Assembly: GCA_000499405.2 (NCBI GenBank)
Contig: HG738139.1
Span: 11,928,398 to 11,992,397, forward strand
From: Onchocerca volvulus
Taxonomy: Eukaryota; Nematoda; Chromadorea; Rhabditida; Onchocercidae
Length of the DNA: 64,000 nucleotides
Direction: 5' to 3'
The notes under the pieces are model-generated. The model made no database searches, was not told where the DNA came from, and was given only the letters and a program-made list of their open reading frames with translations. Made by a program: the position numbers and the translations under genes. Positions 1 to 12,784 of the stretch are shown here, piece by piece; the first letter of the stretch is position 1, and every line of letters starts with the position of its first letter.

Positions 1-3000
1 ATATTAGTATGCAAGTCGAAAAAATAAATGTGAAGAATGCTGTAGATGGAGGACGGAATAAGAATCATTTTTTGCATCTAATATTTTCAATAAAAAAAAA
101 CAACAAAAAGATAAATAAGGCCTTTATGAGAATAATTTCTATTAAAGCTCCATTTATATTTTCAACTTTTTACATCGAATGAGTTTTGAATGAAGAAAGA
201 AGCCTGGAAAGAGTTATATGATGGCTTTACTCGCTCACATATTTTCCATTAATCAGAACTGATTAATCTCTACTTTTTTTAGAATCAATCTAGAACAGTA
301 GCATTTTTAAAATCAAACGAAATGCTAATGCTCCAAATCAATAACATTAATTCCACCCTGATTAACATGAAGAGATATCCGATATCAAATATGATATCAA
401 GATATAATCCCAATATTAAGTTCTAATTTAGGCAGTAAATTCTACCATTGCTTTGGAAGAATTATATCCGTAGGATGAATTATATGAAAGAGAACAGAAG
501 ATTGATAAAAAAAAACTTAATCATCCATCTATGCTTTTTTTTTCAATCTTTTTTCCTGCTCCTGATTCTAATCGCTGCTTTTTTTATATATTTTTCAATT
601 GGTTAGCTTCTGAAAACAACTTATATAATTGGTAAATTATTCGCATAAGCATTAATCTTTCATTCTCTTACTTAACTTTTTCCTCATTTTCGTTCTATTA
701 GTTTCTAGGCCCGATCTCGACAGCACTGATACTTAACGATCCTATTTGAAATAAATCTATAATAAATCAGTAGCATGCTCTTAAATATATAATAATCTAT
801 TTTACATCAATGTATTCGAGAAATAAAAATCCCCCGATTTCCTCAAAAATTTCAAAGATCTATTTATAACCTAAACAGTCTGATTCCCTCTAACTTCTCA
901 GTTAATCTAACCATGTTTTAGCCTAATTTCACTACTGACAATCATTTTCTCAGAGCAAATGCAGTAAAAAGGCAAAATAATTCAAACTTACTTTTTCCAA
1001 AATTTTAATTCCACATTTACATTTAGATCTAAACCTAAATGAATGAATATTAAACATGATATTTCGAAACAAATATTTATCTTTGATTTATTCAAGTGTT
1101 ATTTACTATACTTTAATTTTTTCAAGTATTATTTATATAATCATTTCATTCTTTTCTAAGCTGAGATAAGCTTCGCGATTCTAAACAAATAAAACCGTGA
1201 AAACGTTCATTTTTTAGATCGGATAAATAAAAGAGAGTTAAATGAGTGAAAATTTCCGAATAATTAATATTTTTCCCCTCCCTCATATCTCTTCCCCTTT
1301 TTTTCCGCATTTATTCGCTTCTTTTGAAATGCGGAAAATAGCAATTTCGACTTATTTAATTTCAGATCTTTTCTAGCCCAAAAAATGAATATTATCATAG
1401 ATTACTTTGATTTTAACATACTATTACATTTTACTACTATAAAAGAATGGGACAATAATATGAATAAATGTGCAAAGTCATAAATAAATATAAAATGGAT
1501 GTAAATAAAAAAATAACATATTGCATGTTTAAAATCGACTACCATATAACATTTCTAGTGGTAACATATAATTATATATATTTCTGATAACACAAAATAT
1601 ATATAATTATATGCTTCTATCAAAAATGTTGTATGAAAATCAATTTTTTTGAAAATTATTTATGTGTTTCAAATTTATTCAATAAATGTGTTTGGGGAAA
1701 AAGACCACTTTTCTTTACCTAAAAAGAAATTGAATGTATTGAGCATTCACAATTTTCTAGAAGGTGGGGTTATGAGTCTATCATTTAATTTCTTGTTTTT
1801 TCATGCTAATTATCGATGGGAGGAACAGAAAAATTTCCAGACATTTTTGTTTTCTTTTTTTAAATTTTGTCAGAAACGAATTTTTGTACTACTAGTATCC
1901 CGGATAATCAATGGAAAGAAATAGTCATCACCTCTACGTCTTTCATCATTTTTCGAGTATTAAATCTATTATCTAAGCGATTTTGATCCTTACTTGAAGC
2001 TATAGAAATAATGAGGACATTCAATAATACGGTAACAGTGATTAAGTAATACAGTACCTTTCTGGATCAAACGAAAAAGCAACGTATGTCTCACCTGAAC
2101 ACAATTTATGTATCAGTGAAACGTATTTGAGTGGATGAAAGAAGAAATCTGGAAAAAAGTCATTTGAAATTTCGATCTTTTTGATGAATATTAATTATTA
2201 TTCAAGCAGGTGAAAATAGAATTACATCCGAAGAAGGCAGATAGATGGTAATAAGTCATTTATGAAGAATCAACGCTCAACATTGTTAGAACTAAAGCTT
2301 ACTCGTTCCACTTAAAATGAAAAATATTTCAAAGATTTCAAAGAAATGCTCGGAAAGCTTAAATCTTAAGTAATTAATGCTATCAATAATGATTTTAGAG
2401 CGATGCTTCTTTTTTCTTTCCTGTTTGTCCAATTAATACTTTTTCAAATATCATAAATCAAATTCAAGAGAAAAATTTTTCATTACTGAGCGATAGAAAT
2501 TACAGTGTGAATAAACTAAAAATAATAGTCATCAATTATAGAAGAGTGAAATAAGGATTAAAAAAGAAATGAAAAAAAAGCTGCCATTAAGATAAGTAAA
2601 TGTGAAAATTTGGCTAATGGATAAAACGAAAAAAAAAGTAATGAAAAATAGAAATTATAGTGTAAATGAAGCCAATCTCATTGAAAGCTGAATCCAAAGT
2701 AATTTTAGAATCAAATAATTCATAGTTAGAACTAGACAATTCACATTAATTCAACAAGAAAGATAATCATAGAGAAATTTTTGCTGATTCCAAACTAATA
2801 TTATTTCCCCGATAATTGAATATTATGTGTTGGCCCTTCCAGAAATTGCCCAAATTTGAATTGAATACAGCATTACTTTTATCACTGAGATTAATCCCTG
2901 AATAGATTATAAATAAAAAAATAATTTCGAGTAAATAAGTAATAATGGAAAAAATAGTTGATGAAAAATTTTAAAAAATGTGAGATAAAATAAACTGGGA

Positions 3001-3490
3001 AGTAATATTTAAAATTAAGTAAGGTATTGGCAAAGCCATTGTTATGATTCTTGTCATTAATAAAAAAAATTACACTATGCATGAAAGAGAATTTATAAAA
3101 TGAAAAAAAAAGTATATGTGTACGTGTGTGTGTATATATATACCTATGTATATGTGTATGTGTCTTTTTTTGTCATCATGTCTTTAAAACATTTATGCGA
3201 AGGTTACATCATTTTAAAAATGAAATAATGAATCAAATAAAAGAGTTGAGCATATTTTTTCAAAAAAAAAGTATTCAGAAAAAAAAAATCCCTCTAGGCA
3301 ATAATCATTTTCAGTAAACTGAATGAGTGATAATACCGAGCGATGTGGGTATGTCATAAATCATAAAACAAAAAGTTGAATTATAAGACGCAGTTTTAAA
3401 AATGTTGAAAATCTACAATTTTCCCTAAAAATGTTTTAAAAATTTTCATTTTATAATTTTTGATAAAATATCCAACAGGATGAAATAAAA

Positions 3491-3582
3491 ATGAGTATAA
3501 ATATGTTTGAAATGGCTAACATTTCCATAAATAATAGATATAAATAATAAATGTTAGCTATTTAAAATATATTTGTGCTCAT
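3491..3582. repeat. Imperfect 34-bp inverted repeat (MITE-like hairpin)
   Basis: The left arm at 3,491-3,524 pairs with the right arm at 3,549-3,582 with about five mismatches; a 24-bp AT-rich loop separates them. Each arm includes the stretch GCTAACATTT or its complement AAATGTTAGC. No target-site duplication was established. It could be a degenerate MITE or a chance AT-rich palindrome, although the length of matching makes chance less likely. Confidence 0.6.
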
Positions 3583-6500
3583 TCTGTACTATTCTTTTCA
3601 TATTATTCGTAAATAGACGAAAGTTGAATGAATGCCAATTAAGCAAATGCAAAATTTGAAAGAGACAAAGACTTATTCTTTTACAGAAAAATAAGTAAAA
3701 AATAAAGCAAATAAAGAATATCCTAAAGAAGATTTACACAGGGAAATATGCTAAGAAGCAAAAATCTAGAAGATATGCATATGCTTATATATATGTTTTT
3801 TTTTTAATATAAGTTTCGCATAGGCCGCAAGAGAGAGAGAGAAACGAAACTGAGATAAAATTTTTTAAGAATTCAATCAAAAAAAAAAAGAAACATATTA
3901 TTCTATTAGTCTTCTAATAGGAGTGGATCGTAAGAAGAATCATAATTGCACATCCTAGCCCATTTGATAAGATAGTTTCTGTAAAAAAGATGAAAAGCTA
4001 ATATAAAAAACAAGTAACAGAAATCGAAGCAACAGTTTTCAGTACAGGAGAAACAAGAAGAGGTTGGAAGCGGAATAGTAAAATTCATAATTTCTAAAAT
4101 ATTCAATACAAATAGTTTTCCTTCCCGAATTTTAATGAACTTCTGTTATAATAACTTGAAATTTTAGTAGTGCAGAGAGTAAAGATCAGAAAGACAAACA
4201 ATGAGCCTATGCTTAGCTACATTAACAACATTCTCTTCATAAATTCTGACAAATTTATCTCCTTTTCTTATAGCTGTAAGTAAATAAGTCATTAGATTGA
4301 ACCAGAATATATTAAATACAAACAACAATACACCAGATTTTATTAAGATTATGAAAGCAGAATCGATAACGGGAATCATGATTTATTCTTAAAATATCAG
4401 AGATAACAATCGTCGAGAAACAGAATCTTTACGTACTTACAAGCGGCATAAATACTTGGAAGAATAAAATAAATACGAGATGATCAAGAATCATTCTTAA
4501 TGTAAAGATTTTTAGGTTCGAGAAATCAATGTTTCGGTTAATGAAAAGATTTTCAGGTTCGAGAAATCGGGATTTCTGCTAATCCAGAATTTTAAATCAT
4601 AAATATGCAACCGTGAAAGATGTGAAAGATATGAGAAAAGGCTGAAAAACAAGCTGAAAAATGAGAAGCAACAGAAGAAAACTATAGAATGCTAGCTTCT
4701 AGAAGTTGGACTAATACGAGGAGAAAAACAGATTGCAAGAATCGATGTGTTTTATTTCCAGTTTCATTGCATTTTCCGGTACATTCGCTAACAAAATGCT
4801 AGTCATTCGGATAGCTTTTTTATTTTCCATTTTTCGATTTAATTGTCTACTCCCCATTTATGAATTTCCATTTTACTGAAATAGTAAAAATTTCAACTTG
4901 AAGATACATCTCACTTATCTTAAAAACTTAACACATTATTAACAACTGAACTAACCCAGATTTCTCGTTGCTTTATTATAACCTCTCTGCATGGTTCTAT
5001 TTTAATTCTTTTGATATTTCGAATTTATTTTTCAAATGACTGAAATAAATGTGTTTCTATAATATCATGAAACATTGATTATCCAATTGTTTTCGTATTT
5101 GAAATTTTCTTAGGAGATTTTTCAGTTAAGCATTAAAAATAAAGGATATCTTGAAGAAGATTAAAAGATATCTTGAAAAATTGAAAGAATATTAAATTCA
5201 AAGAAGATTAAAAGATATTAAAAAATAACTTGAAGAAGGGCCAAACAAAAAAATCACAAGACGCAATGTAATTAAATATAATAATTAGTTATAGGCTAAG
5301 CTCCTACTTCTATTACTTGATGTCAATATAATTTTAAAACCTGCAATTAATATCTCAATTCTTTTCTACAACATTACTTAAATGCTATGAGATAGGCAAT
5401 AATTAGCAATTTGGTCAAACAGTATAAAAATATTGAGTAAAAAAAATTGAATTCTTCTTTGGATAGGAGAAATAGATTTTATTTAATGTGATAAAAAAAA
5501 AACTTCTCCATTTATTTAACAAAAAGATCAAGTCTTAGCAAACGCAGAGTTTTATTTTTCAGATAATAATAGTATCATGCAATCATGGATGTCCCGAATA
5601 GTTATATAGAAGAAAAATTAAAACGAGAAAAGCTGAATCAACAAATGATAACATGTAAAAGATATCAGAAAATTTCAACTTTTCGAAAATTATTTAATGT
5701 TAAATTGCTCAAAAATAATATCTCGGGAGAAGTAAACTTTGAAAAATTAATTACAATAAAGTGAAAAACAATTCCAAAATTATTTCATTTTTTTTTTCTT
5801 TTTTTGACCAATAAAAGTTGCAGCACTTCACAAGAAAAATAATTGAGCTATATTAATTGTATTTTATTCATCGAATTGAAATTCTAATAAAAACTAATCG
5901 AATCGAAAAAAAAATTTCAACTAAAATTGTAAGAAATTTGACAATTTTTTGAATCCACAAATAACTGAAATCCAAAAATAATGCTATCCAGTACAACATA
6001 ATCTCTTATTTTCATTTCTTCTTTATACTGCAAAAAATTTCAATCACTTCAACTGTTCAAATAGACTGAGCAAAAATTTAAATGCCATAATAATCTCAAA
6101 TAAAATTTCGAAAGGAAAAATGATAAATTAAAATTAGAGAAAAAAGAAGAATTAATCAATGATCTAATAACAAGTGAAGAAAAATACAAATAAGATAAAA
6201 TAGTCTTAAATTTCATCAATACAATGTTTCGTTTATGTTTGGATTTGCTCGAAAGCTCTATTTCCGAAGCTTTTTAAATTGATTAATGTTCAGAACAATG
6301 AAAAAAGAACGGAAATATGCTTTTTTTTAGAATAAATCATGCAGTTTAAGAATAAAATCATTTAAAAGCTTGCGATAATTCTAATGATTACTGCTTGAGA
6401 GGAAAGAAAATTATAAAATGCTTCGATTAACTATAAGCCAAAAATTTGTCAATCTTTTTGAATATAAGCAGCATTTTTAATCTTTTTATTATCGTGTTTT

Positions 6501-8496
6501 TTAACGAAAATTTGCTGCATTCATTCTTATTTTATTTATCATCGAGAACGGGCTATGATTTAAAAAACTGATTTAACTGATTGATTTTAATTGAATTATA
6601 AATTAATAGAAAAGACAAGAAAAAAGTAAAAAGTTTTTCGTTGTAAGATATAGCTTTAAACTCCAACGAATAAGCCAGTTTCAATAGCTCCAAACAAATA
6701 ACAGAAAACTCTCTCTTCAAATCTATTATTAATCTTAGAGATAATTATAATTAATCTCAATATCAGAATCCAAACAGAAAAATGGGTATGCCGATTAGCA
6801 GTCACAATCAGCGTACCGTTTTCTTGCTTGAATTTTGTTAATGAGATACGAAATTCAAGAATGAAAAGAGATTTTCTTTTTCTTTCTTTAAAAGGTAGGT
6901 AGGAACCTGAAACTAATCAAAAATTTGCTTTTTGATGCTTAAAGTAAGAATTATCCAGAAAGAGATATTTAAGATAGGAAGTTTTGTAAGTAATTGCCAT
7001 TTTCGAGATATATGTAAATAATATTAATATTTTCTCATTTGAATAATTCAACTCCTCCCTCTAGCATAAATTCAAAAGAAAAACCATTCATGCATGAAAA
7101 CTCTTTCATATCATATCATATTCTTAATTTCTTGCTTGTCTTTCTGGATTTATTTGAATCGGATTTTAATCGAAATTTAATTTTCGAAAATGTTAAAATC
7201 CAATTTGATTGGCTCTTTTTAAATAAACTGAATATCAGCTGTGTATACGTTACTGCAAATAATTTGAAGAAATGAAGTGCTATATCCGATAGAAATGATA
7301 TCCTGAATATATAAAATAAATGATGTTTCAATACTAAATTCTCTCAACCAGAAAACAATTTCGAAAAAAAGAGAAATAAATTTATTTATTTTTGGAAAGA
7401 GAAAATAATGCTAATATATCAAGCTTAATGAAAAAATGGAAAATGGAACAATAGATAGACATATTTAACTAATTCATTTGAAAGTCTGTGTAAATAATTT
7501 GAAGTAGAATCAAGAATCTGACAAATATCAATTTACAACTTGCTAAAACTTGGGGATTTTTCAAAAAAATTCTGACAAATATACCAGTGAACATCCAACT
7601 AAGAATATTGTTGTGTTTAAGTATTGATTGTAATATCTTAATTCCATTCCTGCGAAAACTGAGGAAATTTTATAAAAATTTCGGAAATATACTGAGAATG
7701 GCTATTCGATTATTATTAACTATATTGTTACGTTTAATATATAATGTAATTAATTGTAAAATAGGTTTGAAGAAATGAAGAAATACGATTAATTAGGTTT
7801 TCATTTTGTCAGTTAATGTCAATATACATTAAAGCCCAGTAATAAGAAAGGGAACATGCAAAAATGGAAGAATGTTCTATATAAATGAAATTAAAAAAAA
7901 AAAAAAAAAATGGCAAAAGAAAAAAAAAAGCAATTTATTGGAGATAAGACTTTAAAAAAAAACATTGCAAAACTGGCAATAAGTTTAAACTGTCAACGAT
8001 TTGGAATGAGCACAACATGACTGGAAAATAAAATTGGCAATAAAACGGAGCATTTTGAAAGAAAAGTGCAAATATTTTAGGGAAAATTTTACCTTTTTTC
8101 TGTGCTGTAATAAATTTGAAAGTGATTTTGTGAGTTATGAGTGCATATCATATATAAACAAATTATTAATTAAAAATTAATTTCTTTCAAGAAACAGAAT
8201 GATATATTTTAATGTTTTCGAAGCAATAATTCTCAAATAAATTTACGTCTGAAGGTTATGATTTCAACATCTGCTTGTTACATTAAACAATTTGTAATAA
8301 TACTAATGTTTTAATAAGATCTCTTAACTAATGTTTTATATTTTAATGTACTGCTTTTAATGTGTCTCTTAACTGAAAGATATTCCATTCTTTAAGATAC
8401 AGATCTCATTAGTATCTTCTAATGGACAATATTCATCAATTCAATTTCACATATAATTGAAAAAAAAAAAAAAAAAAAAGGAATAATCATTTTAAA

Positions 8497-8945
8497 CAAT
8501 GCAATATTTCAAAGTTTGTATCTAATTTAGTTTTTTTTTTTTTTTTCTTAACATTTAGTAATTTTTCATGATACCAATGAGAAATGAGGAAGAAAAGAAA
8601 AAGTAAAATAATGATGAAATTAGCGAATAAAGCAGGGAAGCAGACTGTTATTAGCCACAAAATGAGATGTATTTACGTGTAACATGTGAAATTCAATGTA
8701 TACTTGCATTCTATTCAGTTATATGCAACATTTCAAAGTTTGTATTTGATGTAGCTTTGGTTTCAAAATATTTAACAATATTTCGTAATATTGAAGAAGA
8801 GCAATGATGAAATTAACGAGTAAATTAGAGAAGTAGATTGTTATTCATCGAAATGAAACACAATCTATTTACACATAACACGCGAAATTCAACATACACT
8901 CACATCCATCTCTGCCATCATCTTATGAACATACCTGTGGCACAC
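8497..8945. repeat. Degenerate tandem duplication, about 200-224 bp
   Basis: Two diverged copies lie head to tail. Both carry the string ATTTCAAAGTTTGTAT near their start (8,502 and 8,726), then a poly-T or T-rich stretch, a GATGAAATTA string and a GTTATT-containing block (8,643 and 8,836). The spacing drops from 224 to 193 bp along the unit, so indels have accumulated. No coding content was seen. Confidence 0.6.
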
Positions 8946-11900
8946 TCGAACAGAAATAATAATAAAAACATCAATAAACAAAATAAATGTAAACAAACAA
9001 ATAGCCATACTTCATCACCTGCCAACCATTTACGCTTCATTTTATAATTACAACGAATTCTGCAAATTAATTCGTGCTCGGAGTGAAAATTTTCGTCTCA
9101 AATGGATAAAAATTCAAATTTAAGCCGGTGACGCATGCCCGAGCAATCAGGAGAATTTAGAAATGCCGAAAATCTTTATTTCTTTTCTTCATTCTATTGA
9201 AATAATAATAATACTCTGATTTTATTTGATGATATTGCAAAATTTTCTCATCACTGTTGATGAATGCGTCAATAGTGATTGGTTGCTATGCAGGTAGAAA
9301 TTAATGCAAACTGCTTCTGGACAACAACAAGGTCTTTTAATCTTCATTTTTCTTTTGAAAGAGAAAATCGAATGAGAAAGTTTTCCAAAAATTACTTTAA
9401 TAATTTACTTCAGACTTGCAATAATTTACGAATTATACTTTAATGAGAATTTTTTTTTTCTTGCGAAGAATATGCAAATAATGCCATCCATCATTTCATA
9501 TTAAAATTAATGATGTTTTCATGATCGTTTTTTTTCTTTCATCATTTGGGAATTTTAATTGTTTAGAAATGCTCATCTTTCGCTAGCATCCATTATTGCA
9601 ATATTCTGGATGACAATATTAATAGCAGCAATGTTTCGAGCTGAATCGATATTTTCGCATGATAAATCATTTATGGACAATATGTGGAGGGTATTTCCTT
9701 TTTCAAAATTGAAAAAATTCACGAATTCTCCAAAAATTTTTCAAAAAAAAAAAGACAAATCCCGAAATTAAATCATTAGAAATCTTATAATCATTTCCAC
9801 TTCAAAATTATTCTGTTTAATTCACCAGTTAATTCAGCCGATTGGACGGATAAGATCCTTCCCTTCCCTTGTCTTATATGAAATTTTCGAATGATTCTCG
9901 ACAAGAATCAAATTTAGATTACGGAAATAAATTTTGAATATGTCACGTAAATTAGATCTTTAAAAAAAATGTGAAATACTATCAGAAATTGAATTTTAAG
10001 ATCATTGTTCTGTGAGATTGAATAACTATCAATCACCACTATTAATCTTACGTATTCATGCGGTTTTTATTTAGCACAGAAGACGTCTGATTCTGAACAG
10101 TTCACTATTTACCAAAAAATCTATGAAACATGAAGTATAGCTTGAAATTAATCAATCCTACAAATGCGTAATGCGTTTTCCAAGAAAGAACATTTATGGG
10201 AAATTCCTTAGTGTACGGGAAAAATAACTAAAAAAAACAGCTAAAAAATCCAATAGATTATTATTTACAGATTAATAGCCGCCAAATTTGATTGATCCAT
10301 CACTTATCTCGTAAAAAAAAAAAAAAAAAAAAATTAAATTATTGTTGAGAGGGTCCGTGTCGAAAAAATCGAAATTTTTTCTCTGGCTTATAGATATGAT
10401 AAAATAATCAAAGATGTTTGTATTTTAGAAATATTTTGTTATAAGCAAGCTTTTCATCTTTATGCTATCATTAACATATTGTAAATTGTACGAGAATTGT
10501 AATCTGAGCAAAATATTTAATCTTTTGTTTCGATTGATATTCAAAGAACGAGGCATTGAATCTTTTGCTCCGTTCAGTATATGATCAGGATTCAATGTTT
10601 TATTTTTGTCGGGGGACTCAGTGATTAGTGCGATAAATTCAACTCAGTTTTAATTCGTCATCAAACCTATCAGTTCCCAATTCCAAACCAAATCCCCAAC
10701 AATGTTCCCTTTACTCGCCATCAGTAAAAGATTTTCAAGCTACCGTCTATAAATTGTACTGTAACGTAATTGCGGTAATAAATTTCTATGTCATATCAAA
10801 GCCTTCACAAAACAAATACACCTATTCCGAGAAATCGACAATTCCCCAAAAATCTTTCATAAATTTATTTCACGTCAAAAATTTTTCACTAATTTGTTTC
10901 ACGATAGTTGATATAAAGATTAAGTGATAGGCCTTAAAATACGTCTTCCGGCAACGTATAATTTAATTTAAACATGTTAGCACTAACAAGAAATACATCT
11001 AAGAATATAATATCCTGGGCGACTTCTCCAATTAAGGAAGGATTTTCCATAAAAAAATTATGAAGCCAATTTATATAGACTTTTAATTACGAACATATAT
11101 GCAAAATGCGAATGTCTCTCTAATATCGCAGTGTCGAATATTGAATTCTTAAGAAGAAAAAATACGAAATATATCAGGATGATTTTTTTGACTTTACTAC
11201 AGCGATAATTTTTATTTACACTTTCTAATCATTAGTTTATTTTTTTCTAATACATTCATTCTTTATATGTGCATTAAGAACTGATAACGTTTTCAAATTT
11301 GGAACAATTTTTCAGAAATATTTCCCATTTACGAAATTCCAAAAATTCTTATTTTTTCTTAAGAATTCCCAGAACTGTTTGTGGCTAACAACTAGATTTT
11401 AGTGAAGTCCTTCAGTAATAAATACCCGTTATTATTGATGGCAGTGACCATCATTTTCTAGCAGCAATTAGCTATTGCTTTGAAAAAGTCATATTAATCT
11501 TGATCAAGCAAATATGCTGTGATTAACCCAATACATAAATTGGCACTTAAAGATAACCGAATTACTTTCTGTTGCTCTATAAATTTTATTAATTTACTCC
11601 TGTCATCATTATTCATTAAATCCCATTTCTCCAAAAAACAATAATAACTCCTTTTCCTTCACTGATTGATAAATTGATAAATTCACCAATTGATAAATTC
11701 TGTTGTTTAATATCCATAATAGAGTTAGCATTTAAATTACTACATGAGAACATTTTACTGTTTCAGTGCTTTTCTTAACGAATCTTGATTCTAAATTATC
11801 TATGATATTCGTTTTTCTGTTGATCCCTGCGGTATCGATGAGAGTGATTAATTCTCCGTTATAATTATACATAATCCAGTACAAAGTGCTGTAAACTTCA

Positions 11901-12784
11901 GATTGCATATTACATTTTGAATAATCGATTCTTTGGTGATCATCGAAATTATAACATGATTCTCGGTTTTACAATAAGTCATGTAAAAGGAGAAAAGTTA
12001 TGCAAATCGTAAGATAGTATAATAATATGTTCACTCGATTAATGAGAATTCAGAAAAACAAATTCTTGAGAAATATTTTACAAATTTCCAAAAAATAGCT
12101 TGATTTTGGCATGTTTGTTTCAAATACCAAAATTAAAATTTGCAACAAAATATATGAGCAAATAACAAGTGGAAAAGCATTATTATGAAAAACTTTGAGA
12201 TCAGCAACAAGACAGAAAAACTTTATGAATTACATCAATCAAAAAATTTAAAAATAATTTTCAACATTACAACACGATTTAAAGATTATTTACATAGCAT
12301 CCGGATTATTATTTCTCATAAATCGATTGATCTACCTGTATTTAATTCCATCTATCTGTGTTCAATGACCATGGAAAATTCAGATCCTATTCTCACCGCT
12401 TTACTACGAGTACACGCCATAAATCAAAAATCAGCAAGTTGCATTAAATCGACAAATAAAACTGATAATCTTTTAGAATAACGACAGAATAAATATGCAA
12501 GAAAACATATAAGATAAATCATTTAATCTCGATAGAAAATCAATTAATAAAGAATAGTGAAAAATCGAGTTCTTCAATGAGTTTTCTACTTAAAAATTAA
12601 TTCGGATACAAATTTTGGCTAAATTTAAGAAACTGATTTTACATATCAATCTAACACATTTCCCAGTGATGTTATGCATGAAAATTATTGACATCAGTGA
12701 AATCAAAGCAAGCAATGAATTATCAATAAAATCCTTAATAATTATAATAATAAGAAAAGAAACACAAATTACCCTATTCCATAT

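Larger units (their letters stand above)
1..12784. other. AT-rich gene-free stretch
   Basis: No exon chain with conserved protein content was found on either strand. Open frames here are short, low-complexity and lack splice partners. The stretch holds A/T homopolymers (for example near 7,890, 8,460 and 10,310), an imperfect hairpin at 3,491-3,582, a 41-bp duplication at about 4,505-4,585 and a tandem duplication at 8,497-8,945. It lies downstream of the zinc-finger gene and could contain its 3' UTR near 12.7 kb, but no cleavage signal was assigned. Confidence 0.6.

Noticed and set aside
1649..1924. 91-codon plus-strand open frame in the left gene-free region
   Set aside because: Phe/Asn/Lys-rich low-complexity translation typical of AT-rich non-coding DNA.
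4505..4585. Two GGTTCGAGAAATC strings as possible tRNA T-arms
   Set aside because: No acceptor stem, D-arm or anticodon arm can be built around them; they are part of a 41-bp tandem duplication.
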